Source: Actinoplanes sp. TFC3 (GTDB lineage Bacteria; Actinomycetota; Actinomycetes; Mycobacteriales; Micromonosporaceae). From it: a DNA stretch of 64,000 nucleotides. The stretch lies in contig NZ_LOJP01000001.1 in NCBI RefSeq assembly GCF_001553785.1, positions 30,985 to 94,984 on the forward strand, in the 5' to 3' direction. The notes beneath the pieces are model-generated. The model searched no databases. It worked only from the letters and a program-made list of their open reading frames with translations, and had not been told where the DNA came from. Both the position numbers and the translations under genes were made by a program. This document shows, piece after piece, positions 9,567 through 21,454 of this stretch; within the stretch, counting starts at the first letter, position 1; every line of letters begins with the position of its first letter.

Positions 9567-10308
9567 GATGAGCCGCTTGCGGTCCGATCCACCCCTGGTT
9601 CGAAACTTCTCAGCAGCAGGAGCGAAGGAAGTCCAGAGCTAGACACCTGCAGGAGCCAAGGAACTTCTAGAAGCCACGGAACCAGCAAAGCCCAAGGGGC
9701 CATCAAGAGCCCGAAGAGCCAGCAAGATCGGCGAGCAGGTAAGACCGGCGAAGCAGCAAGTCTTCAAGAGCTGGCACCAGCCGACCCACGCAAGGCAGCA
9801 AGAACCACCACAAGCGCGAGAGACCGCAGCCGTCGACAAACAGCCAGGGGTCGGGAAGAGGCCGTGCGACCCCTCGCCATAGAGTTCAGAGGGCACCACC
9901 ATCGTCAACCAGCAGTTTGCGCTACCCGGTAGGTTGAGCGACCCGGTTGAGCAGGACTGACCCAGTGACTTGATCAGCCGTTGCGGGTTGAACGGCATGA
10001 GGAACCACGAACGGGGCTGTCAGCCGAGGGGCTCGACAGGTCAGAATGGCCTGCTGGGACTTGCGGCTCGGCGAGGTTGTGCAAAGCGGGCTTGCGAAAG
10101 CAGCCGGCGCCAGCCAAGCGAGTAAGGACCGAGCGAAAGCAAGCGGCCAAGCGAAGCAGCCCACCACGGGCAGCCGAGTAAGCACCAAGGCCGAGTAGCA
10201 CCAGAGGCATAGAAGCACCAGGGCCTAGAAGCACCAAGGCCGAGTAAGCGCCAGGGCCGAGGAAGCACCAAGCTAGAAGTCACGAAAAGCGACTGCGGAG
10301 GGCATGGC
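9567..10308. other. Purine-rich non-coding stretch between oriC and dnaN
   Basis: No protein-coding signal is credible: frames are Ser/Arg/Gln low-complexity and lack motifs or starts with binding sites. The plus strand is strongly A/G-biased with many AGCAAG, AGCCAAG and GAAGC words, ending in the tandem repeat at 10175–10273. It contains the dnaN leader, with a GGAGG just before the ATG. Confidence 0.6.
10175..10273 (+). repeat. Degenerate 16–17 bp tandem repeat before dnaN
   Basis: Six units follow one another: 10175–10191, 10192–10208, 10209–10224, 10225–10240, 10241–10257 and 10258–10273. The common form is CGAGTAAGCACCAAGGC; units vary mainly at the first bases (CGAGTA, ATAGA, CTAGA) and at AAGG/AGGG. 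The array ends 35 bp before dnaN. It resembles neither DnaA boxes nor known iterons. Confidence 0.8.
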
Positions 10309-11442
10309 ATGAAGTTCCGGGTGGAGCGAGACGTACTCGCCGACGCCGTGGCGTGGACGGCCAAGAGCCTTCCCAGCCGCCCGTCGGTGCCGGTTCTTGC
10401 GGGCGTCATGCTCCGCGTGACCGATGGCAAGCTGCAGGTCTCCGGCTTCGACTACGAGGTCTCGAGCCAGGTCAGTGTGGAAGTTCAGGCGGACGCCGAC
10501 GGTGCTGCTCTGGTTTCCGGGCGCCTGCTGGCCGAGATCACCAAGGCGCTGCCGGCCAAGCCGGTGGACATCGCCGCGGTCGGGTCGCATCTGGAGCTGG
10601 TGTGCGGCAGCGCCCGGTTCACTCTTCCGGTGATGCCGGTGGAGGATTACCCGACTCTACCGGACATGCCGTCCAGCGCCGGCACCGTCGAGGCTCAGGC
10701 GTTCGCCGTCGCTGTCGCCCAGGTAGCCATTGCGGCCGGGCGTGATGAGACGCTGCCGATGCTCACCGGGGTCCGCGTCGAGCTTGACGGCTCGACGATG
10801 ACCATGCTTGCCACCGACCGCTACCGGCTGGCCATGCGCGAGCTGGAGTGGTCCCCGGACGACTCGGAGATCAGCTTGAACGCGTTGATCCCGGCGAAGA
10901 CCCTCAACGACACCGCCAAGGCCATGGGACCGGTGGGTGGCGCGGTCACGCTGGCGCTCTCGCAGGGCAATGCGGGCGAGGGCATGGTCGGCTTCGCCGG
11001 AGGAGCTCGGCGTACGACCAGCCGGCTGCTGGACGGCGCCAACTACCCGCCGGTGCGCTCGATCTTCCCGGCGTCGCACAACTCACAGGCGAACGTGAGC
11101 GTGGCCGGCTTGGTTGAGGTCGTCCGTCGGGTGGCTCTGGTCGCCGAGCGCACCACTCCCGTGCTGCTCAGCTTCAGCGAGGACGGGCTGGTCGTGGAGG
11201 CCGGTGGCACCGAGGAGGCCCGGGCCAGCGAGGCCATGGAAACCACCTTCACCGGCGAGCCGCTGACCATCGGGTTCAACCCGCAGTACCTGATCGACGG
11301 TTTGCAGAACCTGGGTGCGCCGACCGCCGTACTCTCATTTGTCGACGCTTTCAAGCCCGCTGTGATCTCCCCCGCAGATGAAGACGGCGAAATCAAGCCC
11401 GGATACCGCTATCTGATCATGCCTATTCGGGTAACTCGCTGA
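10309..11442 (+). CDS. dnaN: DNA polymerase III beta subunit (sliding clamp)
   Basis: DnaN is the ring-shaped processivity clamp of the replicative polymerase. The 377-residue product has the normal length and three-domain pattern, including MKFRVERDVLADAVAWTAKSLPSRP at the N-terminus, LATDRYRLAMRELEW centrally and the C-terminal YLIMPIRVTR that forms the partner-binding pocket. GGAGG precedes the ATG. gnd follows 38 bp later. Confidence 0.96.
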   Translation: MKFRVERDVLADAVAWTAKSLPSRPSVPVLAGVMLRVTDGKLQVSGFDYEVSSQVSVEVQADADGAALVSGRLLAEITKALPAKPVDIAAVGSHLELVCGSARFTLPVMPVEDYPTLPDMPSSAGTVEAQAFAVAVAQVAIAAGRDETLPMLTGVRVELDGSTMTMLATDRYRLAMRELEWSPDDSEISLNALIPAKTLNDTAKAMGPVGGAVTLALSQGNAGEGMVGFAGGARRTTSRLLDGANYPPVRSIFPASHNSQANVSVAGLVEVVRRVALVAERTTPVLLSFSEDGLVVEAGGTEEARASEAMETTFTGEPLTIGFNPQYLIDGLQNLGAPTAVLSFVDAFKPAVISPADEDGEIKPGYRYLIMPIRVTR

Positions 11443-11480
11443 TACTGGGCTTGAAGAAACACTCATCTAGGGGGAACACC

Positions 11481-12353
11481 ATGCAGCTCGGCCTTATCGG
11501 GCTCGGCCGGATGGGCGGCAACATGCGCGACCGTCTGCGCGCCGCCGGCCACGAGGTGGTCGGTTACGACCACCACCCGGAAGTCTCTGACGTTGCGAAC
11601 CTGGCGGAACTGGTCGAGAAGCTGGCCGCGCCTCGCGTCGTATGGACCATGGTCCCGGCTGGCAAGATCACCGAGGACACCATCACGGAGCTGGCCGGCC
11701 TGCTGTCGGACGGCGACGTAATCATCGATGGCGGCAACTCCAAGTTCACCGACGACGGCCCGCGAGCCGAGCGTCTCGCCGCTCAGGGCATCGGCTACCT
11801 GGACTGTGGCGTGTCCGGCGGCGTCTGGGGTGCCACCAACGGGTACGCCCTGATGGTCGGCGGTGACGCCGAGCACGTCGCCAAGGCGCAGCCCATCTTC
11901 GACGCCCTCAAGCCGGCCGGGGAGTTCGGCTTCGCGCACGCCGGCAAGGTCGGCGCGGGTCACTACTCGAAGATGATCCACAACGGCATCGAGTACGCGA
12001 TGATGCAGGCGTACGCCGAGGGTTACGAGATCCTCAAGGCGGCCGAACTGGTCGACAACGTGCCGGCGGTCATCAAGAGCTGGCGCGAGGGCAGCGTCGT
12101 CAAGTCCTGGCTGCTCGACCTGCTCGACCGGGCCCTGGACGAGGACCCCGAGCTGGCCAACATCCGGGGCTACGCCGAGGACACCGGCGAGGGTCGCTGG
12201 ACCGTCGACGAGGCCGTGCGCCTCGCCGTGCCGGCCAACGCGATCGCTGCGTCGTTGTTTGCGCGCTTCCAGTCGCGGCAGGAGGACTCGCCGGCCATGA
12301 AGGCGATCGCCGCGCTGCGCAACCAGTTCGGCGGCCACGCCGTCAAGCGCTGA
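11481..12353 (+). CDS. gnd: 6-phosphogluconate dehydrogenase, decarboxylating (short form)
   Basis: The enzyme oxidises 6-phosphogluconate to ribulose 5-phosphate and CO2 in the pentose phosphate pathway. The 290-residue product has the Rossmann motif GLIGLGRMGGNM at the N-terminus, the substrate motif IIDGGNSKF, GVSGGVWGA and catalytic KMIHNGIEYAMMQ. It is the short (about 300-residue) class rather than the 470-residue E. coli type. I take the ATG at 11481 (GGGGG 7–11 bp upstream) over the in-frame ATG-like start at 11451, whose extra ten residues are not typical. Its place between dnaN and recF is an actinobacterial hallmark. Confidence 0.93.
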   Translation: MQLGLIGLGRMGGNMRDRLRAAGHEVVGYDHHPEVSDVANLAELVEKLAAPRVVWTMVPAGKITEDTITELAGLLSDGDVIIDGGNSKFTDDGPRAERLAAQGIGYLDCGVSGGVWGATNGYALMVGGDAEHVAKAQPIFDALKPAGEFGFAHAGKVGAGHYSKMIHNGIEYAMMQAYAEGYEILKAAELVDNVPAVIKSWREGSVVKSWLLDLLDRALDEDPELANIRGYAEDTGEGRWTVDEAVRLAVPANAIAASLFARFQSRQEDSPAMKAIAALRNQFGGHAVKR

Positions 12354-12356
12354 TCC

Positions 12357-13484
12357 ATGTACGTGCGCCGGGTCGAGCTCACCGACTTTCGTTCCTACGA
12401 GCGGGTGGCGGTTGATCTCGACCCGGGCGTTGCCGTGCTGGTCGGCCAGAACGGCATGGGCAAGACGAACCTGATCGAAGCCCTCGGGTATGTGGCCACC
12501 TTGGACAGTCACCGGGTGGCCACGGATGCGCCGCTGGTCCGGGCCGGTGCCGCTGCGGCGGTGATCCGCTGCGCTGTCGTCCACGATGGACGCGAGCTGC
12601 TGGTGGAGCTGGAAATCGTTCCAGGCAAGGCAAACCGGGCAAGGCTCAACCGGTCGCCCGTACGACGGTCGCGCGAGATCCTGGGTGCTCTGCGCATGGT
12701 CCTGTTCGCTCCGGAGGATCTTGAACTGGTCCGCGGCGACCCCTCCGAACGCCGCCGTTACCTCGATGACCTGCTGGTTGCCCGCCAGCCTCGCTACGCC
12801 GGGGTACGAGCCGACTACGACCGGGTCATCAAGCAACGCAATGCTCTGCTCCGTACCGCATATCTGACCCGCAAGGTCGGCGGAAACCGTGGCCAGGACC
12901 TGTCGACGCTTGCCGTCTGGGACCAGCACCTGGCGCATCACGGCGCCGAACTGCTGGCCGGCCGGTTGGAGCTGGTCGCGGCGCTTGCCCCGCACGTCAC
13001 GAAGGCTTATGACGCGGTCGCCGCCGGTCGCCGGTCCGCCTCTGTCGCGTATGCGTCGCGTCTCGGTGACACGCTGACGCCGGACCGTGCCGAGCTGGAG
13101 AAGGCGCTGCTGGCGTCGCTGGAGGAGCGCCGTCAGGCGGAGACCGAGCGTGGCGTCACGCTGGTCGGCCCGCATCGCGATGATCTGACCCTCGCGCTCG
13201 GAGAACTGCCGGCGAAGGGGTACGCGAGCCACGGCGAATCGTGGTCGTTTGCGCTGGCGCTGCGGCTGGCGGCGTACGACTTGCTCCGTACCGATGGAAT
13301 CGAACCTGTCTTGATCTTGGACGATGTGTTCGCCGAGCTTGATGCCGGGCGGCGCGAACGGCTGGCCGCCCTGGTCGCCGACGCGGCACAGTTGCTGGTG
13401 ACCTGCGCCGTGCCGGAAGATGTCCCGGCAAGCCTCCAGGGCGCCCGCTACGACGTCGGACCAGGAACGGTGACCCGTGTCTGA
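12357..13484 (+). CDS. recF: DNA replication/repair protein RecF
   Basis: RecF is an SMC-like ATPase that helps load RecA at gaps via RecOR. Walker [13 protein letters not shown] is at residues 30–41, the ABC-type signature region lies before [19 protein letters not shown] near residue 285, and Walker [14 protein letters not shown] near residue 318. Length (375) is normal. It starts 3 bp after gnd and overlaps the dciA start by 8 bp. Confidence 0.95.
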   Translation: MYVRRVELTDFRSYERVAVDLDPGVAVLVGQNGMGKTNLIEALGYVATLDSHRVATDAPLVRAGAAAAVIRCAVVHDGRELLVELEIVPGKANRARLNRSPVRRSREILGALRMVLFAPEDLELVRGDPSERRRYLDDLLVARQPRYAGVRADYDRVIKQRNALLRTAYLTRKVGGNRGQDLSTLAVWDQHLAHHGAELLAGRLELVAALAPHVTKAYDAVAAGRRSASVAYASRLGDTLTPDRAELEKALLASLEERRQAETERGVTLVGPHRDDLTLALGELPAKGYASHGESWSFALALRLAAYDLLRTDGIEPVLILDDVFAELDAGRRERLAALVADAAQLLVTCAVPEDVPASLQGARYDVGPGTVTRV

Positions 13485-14040
13485 GGACAGCTCCGAAAAG
13501 CCGTCAGCGGCGCCGGCAGGGCCATCGGATGATCAACAGGTGGCCGGTCCGGAGCTGGCCCGCGCGGTTCTGGACGCCGCTCTCGCCAAGCGCCGGGCGG
13601 CTCAGCAGCAGCCCAGGCGTCGTACCGGAAGCGCCGAAGGCTCCGAAAAACGCCTGCGCGGCTATTCCGGTCCGGGCCCCGACCCCCGCGACCCGCAGTT
13701 GTTCGGCGCGGTGCTCGAACGCATCATGCGCCAGCGCGGCTGGCAGAAGCCGGCGGCCGAGGCGACCGTGTTCGGCGCGTGGGAGAAGGTCGTCGGCGCG
13801 GACATCGCCAAGCACAGCAACCCGGTCAAGCTTGAAGGCGGCGTGCTGACGGTCGAGGCGGAATCCACCGCTTGGGCGACCCAGCTACGGCTGCTCGCCG
13901 CGAAGCTGCTCAAGAGCATCGCGGCCGAGGTGGGCCACAACGTCGTGACGAAACTCAACATTCACGGCCCGGCAGCACCGTCGTGGAACCGGGGACCGCG
14001 AAGGGTGCAGGGGCGCGGACCGCGGGACACGTACGGCTGA
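13477..14040 (+). CDS. dciA: DciA-like (DUF721) replicative helicase loader/partner
   Basis: The 187-residue protein has a basic disordered N-terminal half, then the DUF721/DciA domain: [40 protein letters not shown] and a final VTKLNIHGP. DciA proteins bind the replicative helicase DnaB in bacteria lacking DnaC/DnaI. It starts with GTG within the recF end, so it is translationally coupled to recF, as in mycobacteria and Streptomyces. Confidence 0.88.
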   Translation: MSEDSSEKPSAAPAGPSDDQQVAGPELARAVLDAALAKRRAAQQQPRRRTGSAEGSEKRLRGYSGPGPDPRDPQLFGAVLERIMRQRGWQKPAAEATVFGAWEKVVGADIAKHSNPVKLEGGVLTVEAESTAWATQLRLLAAKLLKSIAAEVGHNVVTKLNIHGPAAPSWNRGPRRVQGRGPRDTYG

Positions 14041-14047
14041 GCACGGT

Positions 14048-14614
14048 CTAGTAGTCGGCGTAGACGGCGAAGCCCCGGTCGGCGCAGCGGCGGTAGAAGC
14101 CCGACAGCACGGCAAGCTCGGTGCGGGCAAAACTCCAGTGCGGAGCGTTTCCCGCGTCGTCGCGCAGGGCGGTGAGCCGGTGGTCCAGCCAGCGCAGTTG
14201 CTGCTCGACGAGGCGCCCGTTGGCCACCGCGGCCCGCATCACCTCGGCGACGCTGTCAAAGGTGACCAGGTCGCCGTACGGCGTATGGCCCTCGACGAAG
14301 CGTTCCAGGCCGCCAGCGATCCAGGCGCAGCCGTCCGGGTCGATCACCGGGTCCTCGTCCTCGGCCGCGGCGTCAGTGGCGTAGAGCACACCTTCGAGTC
14401 CGAGCAGCAGGTCGACCAGCTCGGTGTAGGCGGTGGCGCGCACGGTGCCGGTCTTGGCGATGTGCAGCGCGAGGGCACCGGTGGGTGCGGCGATCTCCGG
14501 CCGGTCCGCGACGGCACCGAAGTCGACGAACTCCGCCGGGGCCACCGGGTCGTAGAACCGGTTGGTCCGCGGCCAGTGCACAGCCACGTTGTCCAGTCCC
14601 TTGTCGTGAGCCAT
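14048..14614 (-). CDS. Conserved-looking hypothetical protein
   Basis: The 188-residue soluble protein is acidic, with no signal peptide or membrane segment. It opens MAHDKGLDNVAVHWPRTNRF and contains WIAGGLERFVEGHTPYGDLVTF and VLSGFYRRCADRGFAVYADY. I recognise no catalytic motif. It is on the opposite strand to all neighbours, ending 7 bp from the convergent dciA and reading away from gyrB. Composition and codon use look native. Function unknown. Confidence 0.75.
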   Translation of the reverse strand: MAHDKGLDNVAVHWPRTNRFYDPVAPAEFVDFGAVADRPEIAAPTGALALHIAKTGTVRATAYTELVDLLLGLEGVLYATDAAAEDEDPVIDPDGCAWIAGGLERFVEGHTPYGDLVTFDSVAEVMRAAVANGRLVEQQLRWLDHRLTALRDDAGNAPHWSFARTELAVLSGFYRRCADRGFAVYADY

Positions 14615-14674
14615 GAGGGCGTCACCCTTTCTCGACCTGCCGGCTGCAACCTCCGGCCCGCGCGGGCGAGGTTA

Positions 14675-14738
14675 CGACACTGCCGTGCGTGGCCGCGAGC
14701 CAGTGTCGCGGTGCTGCGGTCGTCGCGGAGCAGTGTCG
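14675..14738. repeat. Three spaced copies of a GCAGTGTCG motif upstream of gyrB
   Basis: CGACACTGC (14675–14683, inverted), CCAGTGTCG (14700–14708) and GCAGTGTCG (14730–14738) lie in the gap between the divergent gene at 14614 and gyrB. They could be binding sites for an unknown regulator; this rests only on the repetition. Confidence 0.5.
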
Positions 14739-14898
14739 CAGTGCGTTGTGCCGGGCGGTGGAAGGCGCGCTGCGACAGCCACCCTCCCGATGGTTCGCCG
14801 TTGCGGACGGTCCGCAATCCGTGTAGGGGGACTCGTGGGAGCGACCCTTCTCGGCTGTATGGCAGTCTGAGGTGCCCGCACGAGGGTGCCGGACCCTC

Positions 14899-17147
<2,249 letters not shown>

Positions 17148-17149
17148 GT

Positions 17150-17187
17150 CCGAGGTGAGCGGCGTCTCAGGAAGCCGCTCACCTCGG
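17150..17187 (+). terminator. Strong hairpin after gyrB
   Basis: A perfect 14-bp inverted repeat (CCGAGGTGAGCGGC / GCCGCTCACCTCGG) with a 10-base loop begins 3 bp after the gyrB stop. There is no T-tract, as is usual in high-GC actinobacteria. It suggests gyrA also has its own promoter. Confidence 0.75.
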
Positions 17188-17188
17188 G

Positions 17189-17229
17189 TTATGCACAGCG
17201 TTCCACTGCTTTCCACAGCGTTATCCACA
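17189..17229 (+). promoter_or_regulatory. DnaA-box cluster upstream of gyrA
   Basis: TTATCCACA at 17221–17229 is an exact DnaA box. TTATGCACA (17189–17197, one mismatch) and CTTTCCACA (17209–17217, two mismatches) precede it. All face the same way and lie 58–98 bp before the gyrA start. Confidence 0.7.
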
Positions 17230-17286
17230 GCGAGATGCGGCGTTAGTGCCCGAATGTCGGGTTTGGCCCGCGAGTAAGGGTTAACT

Positions 17287-19797
17287 GTGACGGATATCCC
17301 CGAGAACCCCGCCGAGGAGCCGCAGGACGCGACCGGCGGCGGTGTCGGCCAGCGCGTCGAGCCGGTCGGCCTCGAAGTCGAGATGCAGCGCTCGTACCTC
17401 GACTACGCGATGAGCGTCATCGTCGGGCGTGCCCTGCCGGACGTGCGCGACGGTCTCAAGCCGGTGCACCGCAAGATCCTCTACGCGATGTACGACTCGG
17501 GCTTCCGCCCCGACCGCGGGTACGTCAAGTGCGCCCGCGTCGTCGGCGACGTGATGGGCAACTACCACCCGCACGGTGACTCGTCGATCTACGACGCGCT
17601 CGTGCGTATGGGGCAGCCGTGGTCGCTGCGCTACCCGCTGATCGACGGCAACGGCAACTTCGGCTCGGCCGGTAACGACCCGCCGGCCGCCATGCGCTAC
17701 ACCGAGTCGAAGCTCTCGCCGCTCGCCATGGAGATGCTGCGGGACATCGACGAGGACACCGTCGATATGCAGGACAACTACGACGGCCGGGCCAAGGAGC
17801 CCACGATCCTGCCGGCGCGGTTCCCCAACCTGCTCGTCAACGGCTCCGAGGGCATCGCCGTCGGCATGGCCACCAAGATCCCGCCGCACAACCTGCGCGA
17901 GATTGCCGCCGCCGTGCAGTGGCGCCTCGACAACCCCGAGGCCGACGAGGCGACGACGCTCGATGCCCTGCTGGAGATCGTCAAGGGCCCCGACTTCCCG
18001 ACCAAGGGCCTGATCGTCGGTCAGCAGGCGATCCAGGATGCCTACCGCACCGGTCGCGGATCGATCCGGATGCGCGCGGTGGTCGAGGTCGAGGAGGACG
18101 CCCGGGGCCGGCCGTGCCTGGTCGTCACCGAGCTGCCCTACCAGGTCAACCCCGACAACCTCGCCGAGCGGGTAGCGGAGTTGATCAAGGAGGGCAAGCT
18201 TACCGGCATCGCCGACATCCGAGACGAGTCCTCCGGTCGTACCGGTATGCGGCTGATCCTGGTCCTGAAGCGCGACGCCATCGCCAAGGTTGTCCTCAAC
18301 AACCTCTACAAGCACACCCAGCTGCAGGAGACGTTCGGCGCCAACATGCTGGCGCTGGTCGACGGGGTGCCGCGCACGCTCAACCTCGCGCAGTTCATCA
18401 CCTACTACGTCGATCACCAGATCGAGGTCATCCGCAGGCGTACGGCGTTCCGGCTGCGCAAGGCCGAGGAGCGCGCTCACATCCTGCGCGGCCTGGTCAA
18501 GGCGCTGGACATGCTCGACGAGGTGATCGCCCTGATCCGGCGCTCGCCCACCGTCGAGGACTCCCGCCAGGGCCTGATGCAACTGCTCGACGTGGATGAG
18601 ATTCAGGCCACAGCGATCCTCGACATGCAGCTACGCCGGCTGGCTGCCCTCGAACGCCAGAAGATCATCGACGAGCTGGGCAAGATCGAGATCGAGATCG
18701 CCGACCTCAAGGACATCCTCGCCAAGCCCGAGCGGCAGCGGGCGATCGTCTCGGAGGAGCTGGCCGAGATCGTCAGCCGCTTCGGCGACGAGCGCAAGAC
18801 CCAGATCATCCCGTTCGACGGGGAGGTCTCGATGGAGGACCTCATCGCCCGCGAAGACGTTGTGGTGACCATCACACGAACGGGTTATGCCAAGCGTACG
18901 AAGGTCGACCTGTACCGCTCCCAGAAGCGCGGTGGCAAGGGCGTGAGCGGCGCAACTCTGCGTCAGGACGACATCGTCAGCCACTTCTTCGTCATCTCGA
19001 CGCACTCCTGGATCCTGTTCTTCACAAACAAGGGCAGGGTCTACCGGGCCAAGGCATACGAACTTCCGGAAGCTGCCCGTACGGCCAAGGGTCAGCACGT
19101 CGCCAACCTGCTCGCCTTCCAGCCGGACGAGCACATCGCCCAGGTCATCCAGATCCCGAACTACGAGGTCGAGCCCTACCTTGTGCTCGCCACTAAGAAT
19201 GGCCTCGTGAAGAAGACCCGGCTCACCGAATTTGACTCCAACCGCAGCGGTGGCATCATCGCCATCAACCTGCGGGAGGATGACGAGTTGGTGGGCGCCA
19301 CGCTGGCAGCACCGGAGAACGACTTGCTCCTGGTCTCGAAGAAGGCGCAGGCCATCCGGTTCAACGCGACCGACGAGGCGCTGCGCCCGATGGGCCGGGC
19401 GACCTCCGGGGTGATCGGCATGCGCTTCGGCGAGGCCGACGAGCTGCTGGCGATGGAAGTGGTCCGCGAGGGCCTTGACGTTTTGGTCGCGACCAACGGC
19501 GGGTATGCCAAACGGACGCCGATCGAGGAGTACCCCGTGCAGGGGCGGGGCGGTAAGGGCGTGCTGACCGCGAAGATCACCGAGCGTCGCGGTGGCCTGG
19601 TCGGAGCGCTTGTCATCGACCCGGAGGATGAACTGTTTGCCATCACCAGCAATGGTGGTGTCATCCGGACTCCCGTGAAGCCTGTACGGCGCACGCGGGA
19701 TCGGAACACAATGGGGGTCAAGCTGATGGACCTCCCAGAAGGTGTAACCATCGTGGCGCTTGCTCGCAATGCCGACGAGCCTGACGAACAGGACTAG
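17287..19797 (+). CDS. gyrA: DNA gyrase subunit A
   Basis: GyrA is the DNA-breaking subunit of gyrase. The 836-residue product carries the active-site Tyr in [10 protein letters not shown] at residue 138 and the quinolone-pocket segment [14 protein letters not shown] with the usual Ser present. The C-terminal half has beta-pinwheel repeats, including the GyrA-box-like [10 protein letters not shown] and the related [10 protein letters not shown]. Start is GTG at 17287. It lies 139 bp after gyrB and is followed within 4 bp by the DUF3566 gene. Confidence 0.96.
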   Translation: MTDIPENPAEEPQDATGGGVGQRVEPVGLEVEMQRSYLDYAMSVIVGRALPDVRDGLKPVHRKILYAMYDSGFRPDRGYVKCARVVGDVMGNYHPHGDSSIYDALVRMGQPWSLRYPLIDGNGNFGSAGNDPPAAMRYTESKLSPLAMEMLRDIDEDTVDMQDNYDGRAKEPTILPARFPNLLVNGSEGIAVGMATKIPPHNLREIAAAVQWRLDNPEADEATTLDALLEIVKGPDFPTKGLIVGQQAIQDAYRTGRGSIRMRAVVEVEEDARGRPCLVVTELPYQVNPDNLAERVAELIKEGKLTGIADIRDESSGRTGMRLILVLKRDAIAKVVLNNLYKHTQLQETFGANMLALVDGVPRTLNLAQFITYYVDHQIEVIRRRTAFRLRKAEERAHILRGLVKALDMLDEVIALIRRSPTVEDSRQGLMQLLDVDEIQATAILDMQLRRLAALERQKIIDELGKIEIEIADLKDILAKPERQRAIVSEELAEIVSRFGDERKTQIIPFDGEVSMEDLIAREDVVVTITRTGYAKRTKVDLYRSQKRGGKGVSGATLRQDDIVSHFFVISTHSWILFFTNKGRVYRAKAYELPEAARTAKGQHVANLLAFQPDEHIAQVIQIPNYEVEPYLVLATKNGLVKKTRLTEFDSNRSGGIIAINLREDDELVGATLAAPENDLLLVSKKAQAIRFNATDEALRPMGRATSGVIGMRFGEADELLAMEVVREGLDVLVATNGGYAKRTPIEEYPVQGRGGKGVLTAKITERRGGLVGALVIDPEDELFAITSNGGVIRTPVKPVRRTRDRNTMGVKLMDLPEGVTIVALARNADEPDEQD

Positions 19798-19800
19798 TTG

Positions 19801-20667
19801 ATGCCGGAGACACAGGCGAAGTCGGGGGCGGGGGCTTCGGCCAGTCCCGTCGATGAGGAGCCGAAGAAGGACGGCGCCGCATCGACCGGGCGCGAGGCCG
19901 GCCGCGCGTCGGTCCCCGCGGAAGCCCCGTCCCCGCCGAAGTTCACCCGCGCCCCGGGCATGGCCCCGCCGCCGGGTGAACCCGCCGCCGACACCGAGAG
20001 CCAGGCCGATGGCAAACGGCCGGGCGGCCCCTCGGTCGCAAAGGGGTCGGCCACCGTGCCGATCGTCACCAAGGGTAAGAGCGGAGGAACGGGTCCTCAA
20101 GGTGCGCCGGTCGGGCGTACCGTGACCCCGCCTCCGGCCAAGCCCGCCACGGCCCCGCAGCGGCCCGGTGACGCCCCCAAGCGCCCGTCCGGGTCGGCCC
20201 CGGCCGCCGGTGCCGCTGCCGTGGGCGCCGCTCGGGTGTCCGAGGCGGTCCGCTCGGCGCGCTCGACGGTGTCGTCGGCCGCTGCCCGCGGCCCGCGGCG
20301 CGCCCGGCTGAACCTCAAGCGGATCGACCCGTGGTCCGTGATGAAGTTTGCCTTCGCCGTCTCCGTGGTCCTGTTCATCGTGGTGGTCGTCGCCACCTCG
20401 GTGCTCTACCTGGCCCTGGACGCCATGGGCGTCTGGGGCGAGGTCAACACCAGCCTGCAGTCGCTGGTGAACGCGTCGGGAGGCACCGACGGCAACACCG
20501 GCGGCGGTTTCCGGATCACCGCCTGGGGAGTCATCGGCACCTCGATGTTGATCGGCGCGGTCAATGTGGTCCTGTTCACCGCCCTGGCCACCCTCGGCGC
20601 CTTCATCTACAACGTCTGCGCCGACCTGGTCGGCGGCGTCGAACTGACGCTCGCCGAACGGGACTGA
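19801..20667 (+). CDS. DUF3566 transmembrane protein
   Basis: This protein of 288 residues has a long Pro/Ala/Gly-rich disordered N-terminal half (about 1–165) and a C-terminal DUF3566-type domain: a membrane segment FAFAVSVVLFIVVVVATSVL near 185–205, a short extracellular loop with NASGGTDGNTGGG, and a second segment WGVIGTSMLIGAVNVVLFTA near 240–265. DUF3566 genes directly follow gyrA across actinobacteria and include proteins tied to the cell-division/growth machinery. I prefer the ATG at 19801 over the adjacent TTG at 19798. A hairpin terminator ends the unit. Confidence 0.88.
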   Translation: MPETQAKSGAGASASPVDEEPKKDGAASTGREAGRASVPAEAPSPPKFTRAPGMAPPPGEPAADTESQADGKRPGGPSVAKGSATVPIVTKGKSGGTGPQGAPVGRTVTPPPAKPATAPQRPGDAPKRPSGSAPAAGAAAVGAARVSEAVRSARSTVSSAAARGPRRARLNLKRIDPWSVMKFAFAVSVVLFIVVVVATSVLYLALDAMGVWGEVNTSLQSLVNASGGTDGNTGGGFRITAWGVIGTSMLIGAVNVVLFTALATLGAFIYNVCADLVGGVELTLAERD

Positions 20668-20677
20668 CATATGCCGG

Positions 20678-20706
20678 ACCGGGCCCGCTTGCCGAGCGGG
20701 CCCGGT
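20678..20706 (+). terminator. Terminator after the gyrA–DUF3566 unit
   Basis: A perfect 12-bp stem (ACCGGGCCCGCT / AGCGGGCCCGGT) with a five-base loop starts 10 bp after the DUF3566 stop and is followed by TTCGTGCT. It closes the replication operon. Confidence 0.85.
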
Positions 20707-20785
20707 TTCGTGCTGTCCGGGTCCAGGTTCCGTTTCGCAGGGGATGGCCGGGCTGCGGCGGCGCCTTGCGAAACAGAACTGGCCG

Positions 20786-21418
20786 TCACACCTCGGTCGA
20801 CTCACCCCAGGCCAGGTTCTCCAGGGCGATCCCGGTGAGCCCGTCCTTGCCGAGGAACCTGCCCGCGGAGTTCTGCCCCAACTCGCTCAGCATCAGCTCG
20901 TGGATCTGAACGGTCCGGCCCGGCGCAACCGCCCGGACGAAGTCGACGGCCTCCCCGAACTTGGTCCAGGGGCCACTGGTCGGCACGAGCAAAGTCTCCA
21001 CCGGTACGCCCGGAGCGCCATACGAGTCGCCGGGATGGAACACACGCCCCTCGACGAGGTAGCCGACGTTGGCGGAGACCGGAAGGTCGGGATGAATGAC
21101 AGCGTGCCGCTCCCCATGAACGCTGACGTTGAAGCCGGCCGGTTCGATGCGGTCGCCGTCCCTAACCGCCGAGCCGCGGCCGCCGAGCTTTGCCACCATG
21201 TCCGCCGGGGCGAACAAGGCCAGTTCAGGGCGGCGACGTAGCTCAGCCACCAGCGCCGCCTCATCAAAGTGATCGAAATGGTCGTGGGTCACCAGAATCG
21301 CGTCGGCGGCCGCGATGAGCTCGGCTGCGTTCGGCGTGAAGGCACCGGGATCCACCAGCAGCATCCGGCCTCCCTCGGTGAACGTCACGCAGGCGTGGGC
21401 ATGCTTGGTCAGATGCAT
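20786..21418 (-). CDS. Metallo-beta-lactamase-fold hydrolase (UlaG-like)
   Basis: The 210-residue protein starts MHLTKHAHACVTF and has the metal-binding motif THDHFDHFDEAA near residue 60, then HPGDSYGAPG and the late His in QIHELMLSELG, matching the MBL-fold subgroup related to UlaG. Substrate cannot be told. I use the ATG at 21418, as the longer frame would cover the divergent promoter. It is divergent from the MarR gene across a palindrome, so MarR probably controls it. Confidence 0.85.
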   Translation of the reverse strand: MHLTKHAHACVTFTEGGRMLLVDPGAFTPNAAELIAAADAILVTHDHFDHFDEAALVAELRRRPELALFAPADMVAKLGGRGSAVRDGDRIEPAGFNVSVHGERHAVIHPDLPVSANVGYLVEGRVFHPGDSYGAPGVPVETLLVPTSGPWTKFGEAVDFVRAVAPGRTVQIHELMLSELGQNSAGRFLGKDGLTGIALENLAWGESTEV

Positions 21419-21454
21419 GAAACCTCCAGATGCGCAGCAGAGCTGTACAACTAA

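Noticed and set aside
9555..9932. 125-codon plus-strand frame right of oriC
   Set aside because: Low-complexity Ser/Arg/Gln residues from the purine-rich tract, with no start signal or family likeness.
18631..20805. 724-codon minus-strand frame opposite gyrA and DUF3566
   Set aside because: Antisense shadow with Asp/Arg/Gly/Leu-biased residues and no domain.
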